Source: Hoeflea_A sp965204935 (GTDB lineage: Bacteria > Pseudomonadota > Alphaproteobacteria > Rhizobiales > Rhizobiaceae). Taken from it: a stretch of 64,000 nucleotides of DNA. Shown here in pieces: positions 1-7,559 of this stretch. Numbering within the stretch: the first letter of the stretch is position 1; each line of letters starts with the position of its first letter. The position numbers and the translations under genes were made by a program. Below the pieces are notes generated by a model. It ran no database searches. It saw only the letters and a program-made list of their open reading frames with translations, and was not told the DNA's origin. The stretch is from the NCBI RefSeq assembly GCF_965204935.1, contig NZ_CBDBFO010000002.1; one strand, written 5' to 3'.

Positions 1-55
1 CGGTTTTCATGTCGATCGAACAGACCAGAATGCAGGGGGATTCCACGTTGCTCAT
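1..55 (-). CDS. DUF1289-family protein, N-terminal fragment
   Basis: An ATG at 53-55 on the minus strand opens a frame that runs off the left edge. It begins MSNVESPCILVCSIDMKT, matching the start of DUF1289 proteins, which open with a SPC-x-x-VC motif and continue into a small cysteine-rich, probably metal-binding domain. An AAAG lies just upstream. It sits 45 bp downstream of cobS in the same orientation, so it may be the second gene of that transcript. Function is unknown for the family. Only 18 residues are visible, so the call rests on the short motif and the position. Confidence 0.6.
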   Translation of the reverse strand, partial: MSNVESPCILVCSIDMKT

Positions 56-99
56 CTTTCACAATGCCGAAACCTGTATTTTCCCTGCATATTGGGGTG

Positions 100-876
100 T
101 CAGATCCAAAGGGCAAGTCCCAAAAGCGACACGATTTCGCAAACCTGCTGGGTTGCGCCGATTGTGTCGCCGGTATGCCCGTTGATCCTTGCGCTCGTCA
201 TACGCGTGAATCCTGAACAGAGTATGGCGGCGAGCAACAATGCCGTGATCGCTCCACCGAAACCGGCTGCAGGCAGGCTCAGGACACCGCCGATCACGAC
301 CCCGCTGATCAGCGCAAAAGCCGTTGAATCGCTGCTTGGCTGGCCTGCTGAGGCCGCGACACCGTCTGGTTTGGCCGCCGGAAGGTAGTGCCAGTGCCAG
401 ACCATGGCCGCCCGGCTGATGACCGCAACACCGATAACGGCAAGCGCCGCGGCGGCGGCGCTGGTGCCCGATGCAATGGCCGCGACACCGGCTATGCGCA
501 GCAGTATCGAGAAAACAAGGGCGGTACAGCCATAGGCCCCGACAGCGCTGTCTTTCATGATCGCCAGCACGCGATCCCGGTCACGCCCGCCGCCGAACCC
601 GTCGGCGCAGTCGGCAAGCCCGTCTTCGTGAAGCGCGCCCGTCGTCAGCGCCAGCACCAGCACAGTCAAAGCAGCGGCGAAGAGTGCATCGAGGCCCACA
701 GACCGCAACAGGAACAAAAGCGCCGCAGCCGGCAACGCGACGATCAACGCTGCCAGTGGATAACTCCGCGAGGACTGCGCAGCCGGAACCGCACCGTCGG
801 AAAAATAGCGTCCCGGGACCGGCAACCGGCTCAGGAAGGACACGGCGCGAACGGTATCGGCGACGATCTTATCCAT
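100..876 (-). CDS. cobS: Adenosylcobinamide-GDP ribazoletransferase (cobalamin-5'-phosphate synthase)
   Basis: CobS joins adenosylcobinamide-GDP to alpha-ribazole (or its phosphate), the last assembly step of cobalamin, and is an integral inner-membrane enzyme. The 258-residue product has the CobS signature HEDGLADCADGFGGG followed by RDRVLAIMKDSAVGAYG, and several hydrophobic segments, including a C-terminal SLLGLALWI. I chose the ATG at 876 (MDKIVADTVRAVSFLSRLP) over the in-frame codon at 945, because 876 gives the family's usual start and leaves a normal promoter gap to the divergent cobT. The partner cobT supplies alpha-ribazole phosphate. Confidence 0.95.
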   Translation of the reverse strand: MDKIVADTVRAVSFLSRLPVPGRYFSDGAVPAAQSSRSYPLAALIVALPAAALLFLLRSVGLDALFAAALTVLVLALTTGALHEDGLADCADGFGGGRDRDRVLAIMKDSAVGAYGCTALVFSILLRIAGVAAIASGTSAAAAALAVIGVAVISRAAMVWHWHYLPAAKPDGVAASAGQPSSDSTAFALISGVVIGGVLSLPAAGFGGAITALLLAAILCSGFTRMTSARINGHTGDTIGATQQVCEIVSLLGLALWI

Positions 877-892
877 GCTGTTCCCCGTGCGG

Positions 893-957
893 CAAAATAG
901 GGCGATGTGGTGATGGCCAATGGGCCTATTTGCAATTATCACCAATTAGCCTATTGC
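893..957. promoter_or_regulatory. cobS/cobT divergent control region with repeated CCTATT boxes
   Basis: The 113 bp between the divergent cobS and cobT starts hold AATAGG at about 896-901, GCCTATTTGC at 924-933 and GCCTATTGC at 949-957. The first is the inverse of the other two. Such repeats could be operator half-sites for both genes. I see no cobalamin-riboswitch B12 box here. Confidence 0.3.
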
Positions 958-989
958 GGGAGCGCATTGAAAAAACAAGGACTATTTTG

Positions 990-2006
990 ATGTCGACCAG
1001 CGGCCTTCCCTTTGATGATATTCGCGAACTGCTTGCCAATCTGCCCGGACCTGACGAGAACGCCGTTGCGGCGGTCCGGGAACGGGACCGTTTTTTGACA
1101 AAACCGCCGGGAGCGCTCGGAAGGCTCGAAGACATTGCCGAGTGGCTCGCGGCGTGGACCGGACGCTCGCCTGCGGTCACCCGGCCGCTGGTCGCCGTGT
1201 TCGCAGGCAATCACGGCGTCACCCGCCAGGGCGTTTCCCCATTCCCGTCCGAGGTAACGGCCCAGATGGTCGCCAATTTTGCTGCTGGTGGAGCGGCCAT
1301 CAACCAGATGTGCATTGCCAATGATCTGGGCCTCAAGGTGTTTGACCTGGCATTGGAGTTGCCCACCGGAGATATCACCGAGGAGGCCGCGCTCGATGAA
1401 CGCGCCTGCGCGGCAACCATGGCATTCGGTATGGAGTCGATCGCGGGCGGAACGGATCTGCTGTGCATCGGGGAAATGGGCATCGGCAATACCACGATCG
1501 CAGCCGCCATCTGTCACGGGCTCTACGGCGGGAGTGCCGAAGAATGGACTGGCCCGGGAACCGGCGCCGAGGGCGAAGGGCTGGCACGCAAGATTGCTGC
1601 AGTCGAAAAGGCCGTTGCCTTTCACAAGGCACATCTCGGCGACCCGCTGGAACTGTTGCGCCGCCTTGGCGGTCGGGAGATCGCGGCCATGGCCGGCGCC
1701 ATCCTCGCGGCACGCATGGAGCGCATACCTGTCATCATCGATGGCTATGTTGCAACGGCCGCTGCAGCGGTTCTTCACGCTGCGAACGAATCGGCACTCG
1801 ACCACTGTATGGTCGGCCATGTTTCCGCTGAACCCGGACATATCAGGCTGACCGAGAAACTTGGCAAGGAACCGTTGCTGTCGCTTGGCATGCGCCTTGG
1901 CGAGGGTACGGGTGCGGCGCTGGCCGCCGGCATCGTCAAGTCGGCAGCGCTGTGCCACACCGGCATGGCAACTTTCGAGCAGGCCGGCGTCAGCGACAAG
2001 GACTAG
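990..2006 (+). CDS. cobT: Nicotinate-nucleotide--dimethylbenzimidazole phosphoribosyltransferase
   Basis: CobT transfers phosphoribose from nicotinate mononucleotide to dimethylbenzimidazole, giving alpha-ribazole 5'-phosphate for CobS. The start ATG at 990 gives 338 residues, the normal family length; the in-frame extension to 684 overlaps cobS and is unlikely. Motifs seen: PPGALGRLEDIAEWLA near residue 38, AGNHGVTRQGVSPFP near 70, GEMGIGNTTIAAAI in the middle, and GMRLGEGTGAALA near the C terminus. The Glu in the last corresponds to the catalytic base known in the Salmonella enzyme. It is divergent from cobS and convergent with the extensin-like gene, with 18 bp between the stops. Confidence 0.95.
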   Translation: MSTSGLPFDDIRELLANLPGPDENAVAAVRERDRFLTKPPGALGRLEDIAEWLAAWTGRSPAVTRPLVAVFAGNHGVTRQGVSPFPSEVTAQMVANFAAGGAAINQMCIANDLGLKVFDLALELPTGDITEEAALDERACAATMAFGMESIAGGTDLLCIGEMGIGNTTIAAAICHGLYGGSAEEWTGPGTGAEGEGLARKIAAVEKAVAFHKAHLGDPLELLRRLGGREIAAMAGAILAARMERIPVIIDGYVATAAAAVLHAANESALDHCMVGHVSAEPGHIRLTEKLGKEPLLSLGMRLGEGTGAALAAGIVKSAALCHTGMATFEQAGVSDKD

Positions 2007-2024
2007 AGCAGATCTGGAGCGCTT

Positions 2025-2741
2025 CTATTTACAGTAGCGCGAACCGTTGCGCCGTTTGGCAATATCGAAGTGGAAATGCGTGTCGTGATAAATATCGCTG
2101 CCGGGTCCGAGCACGGTGGTGAAAAAGGTGCAGCCCGCGTCCCTGAGCTCCTTCAGGAACCGCGCCTCGGCGCTTCCCTTTTTCGGTTGCGATGAAACGT
2201 CAATGACCCGTCCGTCGGTCAGGTGAAAGCGCCCGAGATCCACGGCATTTCCCTTGGAATGCTCGGAAAGCTTGGTGCCTTTCAGGGAGTTGCGCGTGCG
2301 GCAGTGATAGGACGCGTATTGGTCGATCTTTTTCAGCCCCGCACCCAATCTCTTTTTGGCTTCGGGCGCGGCGGCTTTCGCCGTCCACTTGGCAAGCGCT
2401 TCGCCGGTTTCGCAGTTCAACACTGCGCGTCCCGAAAGGATGATGCCGCCCGGCAACTGCGAAATCTCGATGGGGTACCGGATGCCGCAGCCCTTCTTTT
2501 CGGTGATGCGTTTGACCGGTGAAAAGCGCACTCCAAGACCTTCAAGGCGCTTGCGGCAGGCAATCTCCTCCTTGGGAAGACCGAAACTGTTCGCTGGTTT
2601 CTGGCCGCCTTCCGTCCGCGTCCCGACAGGAGGTTTCGGCGTCGGAACAGGCACGGACGTCGCCTGTGCCGCAGCCGGCAGGGCAAGCGCGGTCAGAACG
2701 AAAAACAGAAGTGCGGACCGCACAGGGCCGGGCAATGTCAT
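2025..2741 (-). CDS. Extensin-like family protein, exported
   Basis: The 238-residue product starts with a clear signal peptide (MTLPGPVRSALLFFVLTAL, then an Ala-rich cleavage region), followed by a proline-rich stretch (PVPTPKPPVGTR). The C-terminal half is the extensin-like C domain, with RNSLKGTKLSEHSKGNAVD near residue 160 and YHDTHFHFDI near the end. The SEH..G.A.D and H.H pattern resembles the metal-ligand layout of D-Ala-D-Ala peptidase/VanY-fold enzymes, so a periplasmic cell-wall role is plausible but is inference. The ATG at 2741 places the signal peptide at the N terminus; the upstream in-frame codon at 2771 is less likely. Confidence 0.85.
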   Translation of the reverse strand: MTLPGPVRSALLFFVLTALALPAAAQATSVPVPTPKPPVGTRTEGGQKPANSFGLPKEEIACRKRLEGLGVRFSPVKRITEKKGCGIRYPIEISQLPGGIILSGRAVLNCETGEALAKWTAKAAAPEAKKRLGAGLKKIDQYASYHCRTRNSLKGTKLSEHSKGNAVDLGRFHLTDGRVIDVSSQPKKGSAEARFLKELRDAGCTFFTTVLGPGSDIYHDTHFHFDIAKRRNGSRYCK

Positions 2742-2823
2742 GCGTTTTCGATAACACAGCGCTTCCGGCAAGAAAATGCCTTGCCGCTACATCTATGTGC
2801 CGGCTATCACGAAGGACCGGCCT

Positions 2824-3510
2824 TCAGGCTGTCTCCACGTGTTTGTTGACCCAGCGATTGAGCGGGCTGAGCGCCTTGAGTAGGTCCCTCAGATAGTCAA
2901 GCGCTTCGGGGCCGAACAGGCGCTTGTCGTAGGCCGGATCATTGTGGGTTCGTGCGACGATACCCTTGCGGCGCAGGTAGTCCGCGGCCGGGCTGTCGGC
3001 ATCGAAACCGCGCGGGACGCGCTGCAGTTCCGGATCGCCAGGCGTGCAGTCCACTTTCGCTGCTGAAGCCAGTGCCGTATCCAGCTCCGCCCTCGCCTTG
3101 TTGTCCTGAACAGCGGCGCGAAACCGCTCCAGCCCGTCGCCGGAAAATGCCCAGTGCCCGGAGCCGTAACCGAAGTGATTGTCAGAAAACACCAGATGGG
3201 TTCCGGCTGAGCGGTTCGGATGGTCGCCGGTCCACAGAACTATGTGCAGATGCGTGTGATAAGGCGTCTTGTCCTTCGAAAAACGTGTATCGCGGTGAAT
3301 CCGCCGCAGCGACTTGTTGACCTTCGGTATTGCGAAATGCGGCGGATCAAGGGCGGCCGCGACCGGCGACAATGCTTCGATGAGTTGGAGGGCCGGCTCG
3401 ACGAAGTAATCGTCGTAGTCTTTCCGGTGCGCCTCGAACCACTCCCGATTATTGTTCGCCTTCAACGCCTTCAGATACGAGACCGTTTGCTTCGGAATAC
3501 CTTTGAACAT
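2824..3510 (-). CDS. DUF2461 domain-containing protein
   Basis: This 228-residue soluble protein shows the DUF2461 (TIGR02453) pattern: FLKALKANNNREWFEAHRKDY at the N terminus (here YLKALKANNNREWFEAHR), then RIHRDTRFSKDKTPYHTHLH near residue 70, and a C-terminal KRLFGPEALDYLRDLLKALSPL. The family is of unknown function. It lies 12 bp downstream of the TfoX-like gene and is the last of a six-gene minus-strand run, so it is probably cotranscribed with that run. Confidence 0.85.
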   Translation of the reverse strand: MFKGIPKQTVSYLKALKANNNREWFEAHRKDYDDYFVEPALQLIEALSPVAAALDPPHFAIPKVNKSLRRIHRDTRFSKDKTPYHTHLHIVLWTGDHPNRSAGTHLVFSDNHFGYGSGHWAFSGDGLERFRAAVQDNKARAELDTALASAAKVDCTPGDPELQRVPRGFDADSPAADYLRRKGIVARTHNDPAYDKRLFGPEALDYLRDLLKALSPLNRWVNKHVETA

Positions 3511-3522
3511 GAGGACCCTCTC

Positions 3523-3849
3523 CTATTTCGGCGGCAACCCGCCAACAAATTGTGCCGTGAAATCCAGCCATGGCTTCAACCCGGCATCGATGGCGGCGTC
3601 AGCGTCGACCCATATGAGGCCGCCCATCTTGCGGCCTGTAAAGTCCATCGGCTGCGCGCCAGGTTTTGAAAGCGCCTCGCTTTCCAGCTGCTTTCCGACA
3701 CGGAACATGAAGCGTTCCTTGTTCACGCCGGCAAACATGTTGCCGTTCAGCATGAAACAGATGCCGCCGAACATCCGCTTTTCCGTAATGCCTGGCCGGC
3801 TCTCGAGAGCTTCGCGCATCAGCGCTGTCAGATGCGGATCGGGTGCCAT
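3523..3849 (-). CDS. TfoX/Sxy N-terminal domain protein
   Basis: The 108-residue protein matches the TfoX N-terminal domain, with EKRMFGGICFMLNGNMFAGV near residue 24, FRVGKQ near 48, and a C-terminal MGGLIWVDADAA. Sxy/TfoX of gamma-proteobacteria coactivates competence genes. Stand-alone N-terminal-domain proteins like this are common in rhizobia and have no established role, so a competence function should not be assumed. It follows the MAPEG gene by 31 bp. Confidence 0.8.
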   Translation of the reverse strand: MAPDPHLTALMREALESRPGITEKRMFGGICFMLNGNMFAGVNKERFMFRVGKQLESEALSKPGAQPMDFTGRKMGGLIWVDADAAIDAGLKPWLDFTAQFVGGLPPK

Positions 3850-3880
3850 GTCATCCTCCAGTCTGTTTTTCTTCGATTGG

Positions 3881-4273
3881 TTATGCGATCAGGCCCGTTC
3901 CGCGGCCGATAAGATAGACGCCAAGAACGGTCATCAGCAGAAATGTCAGCCCGGCTCCCAGGAGACGCGCCGGTAGGCCGGCATATCCCAGCATGTGGGC
4001 GGCATGAGAAATGCGCGCGACGACAAGGATCCAGCCGCAAGTCCAGATGAACCATGACGGCGCGCCGACATATTCGCTCGCGCCCATCGCGATGAGCAGG
4101 ATCGGCACATATTCGATGAAGTTGCCTTGCGCGCGAATGGCCTTCAGCATGGCGAGATTGCCACCGTCGCCATAGTCGATATCGTATTTTGCCCGGTGCG
4201 CGCTTGTGGTCGCCGAAAGCGCCGTATGCATCAGCAGGAATATCCCCATGAACACCATGGTGATCGTTATCAT
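3881..4273 (-). CDS. MAPEG-family membrane protein
   Basis: This 130-residue protein has about four hydrophobic helices and the MAPEG features RAQGNFIEYVPILLIAMG (residues about 48-65) and ARISHAAHMLGYAG near 85. MAPEG proteins are small inner-membrane proteins, some with glutathione-dependent transferase or peroxidase activity; the bacterial members are mostly uncharacterised. A good ribosome site (AAAGGAG) sits 7 nt upstream of the ATG at 4273. It lies between the VOC and TfoX-like genes in the minus-strand run. Confidence 0.85.
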   Translation of the reverse strand: MITITMVFMGIFLLMHTALSATTSAHRAKYDIDYGDGGNLAMLKAIRAQGNFIEYVPILLIAMGASEYVGAPSWFIWTCGWILVVARISHAAHMLGYAGLPARLLGAGLTFLLMTVLGVYLIGRGTGLIA

Positions 4274-4338
4274 GACACGTCTCCTTTGGCACGGTGGGAA
4301 GGCAGACGGCGCGGCGATTGCGGCCGCGCCATTCCAGT

Positions 4339-4725
4339 CTAACCCTGCATGCTTTCATAGGTTATGAGCGAAATTGAAGCGCCGTATGGATCGCGGATCT
4401 TGGCCATCCGGCCGACACCCGGGAAATCGGCAGGCTCCTCGACGCCTTCGGCGCCCTTATCAAGTGCCGATTTGAAACGCGCGTCGACATCGTCAACCGT
4501 GATGTAGATGGTCCACTCGCCGGTTGCTGTCGGCATCGGCATGAACCCGCCGATCGGATTTTCACCGACAACAATCCCCGCATAGGAAGAACCATCCTGC
4601 ATGGGCATGTCGTTGACGTTCCAACCCAGGACGGTCTCGTAGAATTTGCGGGCGCCGGCCGGGTCGCTGCCGCTGTGCTGGATCCAGCTTGCCGCACCGT
4701 GTGTCTGCATCGGATTTGTCATCAT
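4339..4725 (-). CDS. VOC-superfamily (glyoxalase-like) protein
   Basis: This single-module vicinal-oxygen-chelate fold protein has about 128 residues, with SWIQHSGSDPAGARKFYETVLGW at the N terminus, WTIYITVDDVDARFKSALDKGA in the middle, and GVGRMAKIRDPYGASISLI at the end. The substrate is not predictable. AAGGAG lies directly upstream of two consecutive ATGs (4725 and 4722), and the second has the better spacing. It lies 57 bp downstream of the sigma-factor gene. VOC and YciI-type proteins are frequent neighbours and probable targets of ECF42-type sigma factors, so this gene is likely part of that regulon. Confidence 0.85.
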   Translation of the reverse strand: MMTNPMQTHGAASWIQHSGSDPAGARKFYETVLGWNVNDMPMQDGSSYAGIVVGENPIGGFMPMPTATGEWTIYITVDDVDARFKSALDKGAEGVEEPADFPGVGRMAKIRDPYGASISLITYESMQG

Positions 4726-4781
4726 GTTCTCCTTGGAATAGCGGTTGCAATAATCCAAGGACGAACGAGGCCGCCCCGATC

Positions 4782-6047
4782 CTACATCGGCTCAGGATTT
4801 TTTTGGTGCGAACGGCATTGCTTCATTTTCCGTCTGATATGGGCGACTTCCTGCTCGGTCGGGCCAAGCTGCAGAGCGCACTCATAGGCGGCTATCGCCC
4901 GATCTGCCTCACCGGCCTCGTCAAGCAGGGACGCAAGGGTGGTATGGTAGTAGAGATAGCCGGAAAGCGCATCTGACAGCCCGTTCAGATATTGCAGGCC
5001 GGTTCGTGCGTCCTTTACCTTGGATAGCGCAACAGCGCGGTTCAGCGATACCACCGGCGAAGGCTGGACTTGCTCAAGCGCTGCATAAAGCCGCTCGATT
5101 TCCTGCCAATCGGTCTGCTCCGGCATCTCGGCCATGCAATGGACTGCCGCAATGGCAGCCTGGATTTGATAAGGACCGGGCCGGCCGTGCCTGAGCGCCT
5201 TCTCGATCAGCACCTGTCCCTCAGCAATTTCCTGGCGGTTCCACAGGCTGCGGTCCTGCTCCTCCAGGGGGATCAGCTTTCCGGCGGAATCAAGCCGCGC
5301 CTGCCGCCGTGAGTGTTGAAACAGGCAAAGCGCGAGCAGACCCATGACCTCGGCCTGGGACGGGAAAAGCGTCAGCAGCAGCCGGATAAGCCGGATCGCC
5401 TCTTCACAAAGCTCCGCCCGGATATGCTCATCGCCGCCGCTTGCCGAATAGCCCTCGTTGAAAAGCAGATAAGCCATTGTACACACGGCATCGAGCCGCG
5501 CCGTCCGCTCCTGAAGGCTCGGCGTGTCCAGGCGTTCGGCAATAGCTGCGGCCTTCTTCTTGGCCCGGGTGATGCGCTGCTCCATGGCCTTTGGCTTGAC
5601 GACGAAGGCGCGCGCAATCTTGTCCACCGAAAATCCGCCGATCACCTTCAGCGCGAGCGCCAACTGGTCCTGCAGCGACAGATCCGGATGGCAGCACATG
5701 AACATGAGCCGCAGCACGTCGTCGCGCAATTCGGACATATCAATCTGATCAGCCAGGGCCGCCTCGATGTCGTCCTCGCTCGCCGGGCCATCGGGAAGCG
5801 CTTCGCCCGACACGATCCGCTTGTCCCGACGGATCCTGTCGATTGTCGCATTACGGCCGGTCATGATCAGCCAGCCCGTGGGATCCGCCGGAACACCGTT
5901 GGCAGGCCAGCGCTCCATGGCCCGCATGCAGGCCTCCTGATAGGCTTCCTCGGCGACATCGAGATTCGAAAACTGGCGGGTCAATGCCGCCAGAACCCGC
6001 GGCCTGGCGACGGCAAAATGCGCGCCGATTTCACCGACGGCTGACAC
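4782..6047 (-). CDS. ECF sigma factor with C-terminal TPR-like extension (ECF42 type)
   Basis: The 421-residue protein combines a sigma-70 region 2 (residues about 10-75: FSNLDVAEEAYQEACMRAMERW, then GWLIMTGRNATIDRIRRDKR), a region 4 (about 110-165: QDQLALALKVIGGFSVDKIARAFVVKPKAMEQRITRAK) and a long alpha-helical C-terminal half that reads as TPR-like. This layout, next to a YciI/DGPF gene and without an anti-sigma gene, is that of ECF42 sigma factors, in which the C-terminal extension is needed for activity (known from Streptomyces). It probably recruits RNA polymerase to DGPF-type genes, including its own neighbour. The start is GTG at 6047, only 4 bp after the yciI-like stop, so translation is probably coupled. 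Confidence 0.9.
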   Translation of the reverse strand: MSAVGEIGAHFAVARPRVLAALTRQFSNLDVAEEAYQEACMRAMERWPANGVPADPTGWLIMTGRNATIDRIRRDKRIVSGEALPDGPASEDDIEAALADQIDMSELRDDVLRLMFMCCHPDLSLQDQLALALKVIGGFSVDKIARAFVVKPKAMEQRITRAKKKAAAIAERLDTPSLQERTARLDAVCTMAYLLFNEGYSASGGDEHIRAELCEEAIRLIRLLLTLFPSQAEVMGLLALCLFQHSRRQARLDSAGKLIPLEEQDRSLWNRQEIAEGQVLIEKALRHGRPGPYQIQAAIAAVHCMAEMPEQTDWQEIERLYAALEQVQPSPVVSLNRAVALSKVKDARTGLQYLNGLSDALSGYLYYHTTLASLLDEAGEADRAIAAYECALQLGPTEQEVAHIRRKMKQCRSHQKNPEPM

Positions 6048-6051
6048 CGGT

Positions 6052-6429
6052 TCAGCCCGCCTCGCCCGCTTCCGCTATCGTGCCGCCGCCCCAGCCGACT
6101 GGTCGCACTTCGTAGGCGGCAACACCCTGGGGCAGCTTTTTTGCCTGTTCGATCGCGTCATCCATGTTGTCGCATTCGAGAATATAAAGCCCGAGCAATT
6201 GTTCTTTGGTCTCGGCGAACGGACCGTCAAGGACGAGGACATTGTCGCCGCGTTTCCTCACCGTCATCGCAGCCGACGTTTCCATCAGCTTGGCCACCGC
6301 ACCGAGTGTTCCCTTGGCGCCGTGCTCGGCCTGAAGCGCGCGATGATGGTCCATCGCGGTGTCCTGCTCGTCCGATGGCAAGCGCTCGAAAAATCCCTCA
6401 TTGGCATAGATCAATATTGCATATTGCAT
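6052..6429 (-). CDS. YciI-like / DGPF-domain protein
   Basis: This 125-residue protein carries the family-naming segment VLVLDGPFAETKEQLLGLYI near residue 62 and an N terminus MQYAILIYANEGFF typical of YCII-related proteins. It has a ferredoxin-like fold with no established reaction. The ATG at 6429 is preceded by AGGAGCAAGTC; the in-frame extension to 6534 has no ribosome site. It is the first gene of the minus-strand run and is almost contiguous with the ECF42-type sigma gene, the characteristic pairing for this sigma group. Regulation by that sigma factor is inferred from this linkage. Confidence 0.88.
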   Translation of the reverse strand: MQYAILIYANEGFFERLPSDEQDTAMDHHRALQAEHGAKGTLGAVAKLMETSAAMTVRKRGDNVLVLDGPFAETKEQLLGLYILECDNMDDAIEQAKKLPQGVAAYEVRPVGWGGGTIAEAGEAG

Positions 6430-6635
6430 GACTTGCTCCTGATTCCGCTTGTCTATCCAGAACGATCTCGTCAGCGACAATCCGACATGTAGTTCAGATT
6501 CAACGCGCCCGCTGAAAAATTGCAACCCGCACAAGTGCCCGCGATGACGCGTGGATCACACCTTGGCTCCCGCCGATAGCAAATCCGTGAACTGCACTTT
6601 CCGGTCATTCGGGGTGCCATAGTTAACTTTGCACA

Positions 6636-6654
6636 CCGCACAATGGTGGTGCGG
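6636..6654. promoter_or_regulatory. Stem-loop upstream of the first four-cysteine gene
   Basis: CCGCAC (6636-6641) and GTGCGG (6649-6654) form a 6-bp dyad about 40 nt before the ATG at 6694, inside the 264-bp divergent region shared with the DGPF gene. It could be an operator or a 5'-leader hairpin. There is no further support. Confidence 0.25.
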
Positions 6655-6693
6655 GACACCTCATCTGCGAGACGAAACTGGGAGGAAAAACCC

Positions 6694-7005
6694 ATGAAGA
6701 CCTTGTTACTTGCCATTTGCATTGTTTCAGTCAGCTTCCCAGCGCTGGCAATCAACCGGTACAATGTGCAGACCATGAGCTGTGCGGCTGTACAGCGGGC
6801 GGTCGACCGGGATGGCGCCGCAATCCTGCGATGGCAATCACCCCGCAACCCCTCGCTTCCGATCTACGACCGCTACGTCCGCAACACCCTTTTCTGTGAC
6901 AAGGGTCAATTCCCCAAACGTGCGTATGTCCCGTCCAGCGACACGCCCAATTGCCCGGTCAAGAGATGCGCCAACGCGACCTTCGACCGGTCGTTCGGAG
7001 ACTGA
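6694..7005 (+). CDS. Small secreted four-cysteine protein, paralogue 1 (unrecognised family)
   Basis: This 103-residue protein starts with a signal peptide (MKTLLLAICIVSVSFPALA) and has a mature domain of about 84 residues beginning INRYNVQTMSCAAVQ. It contains four cysteines and an RDGAAILRWQSPRNPSLPIY block followed by DRYVRN. The cysteines probably form two disulfides in the periplasm or outside the cell. GGAGG lies 8 nt before the ATG. I do not recognise a characterised family; the shape suggests a small periplasmic or secreted factor. It is the first of three tandem paralogues. Confidence 0.8.
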   Translation: MKTLLLAICIVSVSFPALAINRYNVQTMSCAAVQRAVDRDGAAILRWQSPRNPSLPIYDRYVRNTLFCDKGQFPKRAYVPSSDTPNCPVKRCANATFDRSFGD

Positions 7006-7027
7006 GTATGTAACAACGGTGTCAAAC

Positions 7028-7083
7028 CATGTGTCCCGGATTGCCTTGAATAGGTCAAATTCAACCATGGCAATCCGGACATG
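7028..7083. repeat. Long imperfect hairpin between paralogues 1 and 2
   Basis: GGATTGCC (7038-7045) pairs perfectly with GGCAATCC (7069-7076). The outer arms GTCC/GGAC and CAT/ATG extend it with small bulges, and an inner TTGAAT/ATTCAA stem (7046-7051 with 7059-7064) continues it towards the loop. It lies 23 nt after the stop of paralogue 1. It could be a transcript end, an mRNA-stabilising element or a palindromic intergenic repeat. There is no T-run after it. Confidence 0.55.
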
Positions 7084-7133
7084 CCCTACTTAAATAGAGT
7101 CATGCGCGCGGTGGCCCCATGGAGAAACAGGAT

Positions 7134-7445
7134 ATGAAAAGCGTTCTATTAGCCCTTTGTATTGTTTCCGTCAGTTTTCCCGCGCTGGCGATCAACCGAT
7201 ACAACGTGCAGGCAATGAGCTGCGCGTCCGTTCAACAGGCCGTCAAAAGGGACGGTGCGGCGATCCTTCGATGGCAGTCCGCACGCAATCCGTCGCTTCC
7301 CCTTTATGATCGTTATGTCCGTAACGGACTTTATTGCGATCCGAATGAGTATGCCAAGCGGGCCTATGTTCCGTCACAAAACCGGGCGAACTGCCTGGTC
7401 TACAAATGTGCCGATATCAGCGACAACCTATTGTTTGACGACTGA
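7134..7445 (+). CDS. Small secreted four-cysteine protein, paralogue 2
   Basis: This 103-residue protein is closely similar to paralogue 1, including an almost identical signal peptide (CIVSVSFPALAINRYNVQ) and the RDGAAILRWQSARNPSLPLY block followed by DRYVRN, with all four cysteines conserved. The C-terminal segment after the last cysteine has diverged (KCADISDNLLFDD). I use the ATG at 7134, which begins the signal peptide; an in-frame ATG at 7119 adds five residues and is possible. The near-identity over the signal peptide suggests a fairly recent tandem duplication. Confidence 0.8.
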   Translation: MKSVLLALCIVSVSFPALAINRYNVQAMSCASVQQAVKRDGAAILRWQSARNPSLPLYDRYVRNGLYCDPNEYAKRAYVPSQNRANCLVYKCADISDNLLFDD

Positions 7446-7559
7446 TTGAAGGCAGCAACGCGAAAATGTGCGAGTGGCTCGGCGTCTTTCGCCGGGCAAT
7501 CGATGTTTTGCAAACGACGCGACATCGGCCGTGGTCCGATGTTCAAAACGGGGAACGCC

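Noticed and set aside
877..989. Cobalamin riboswitch before cobT or cobS
   Set aside because: The gap is short and no B12-box consensus is present on either strand.
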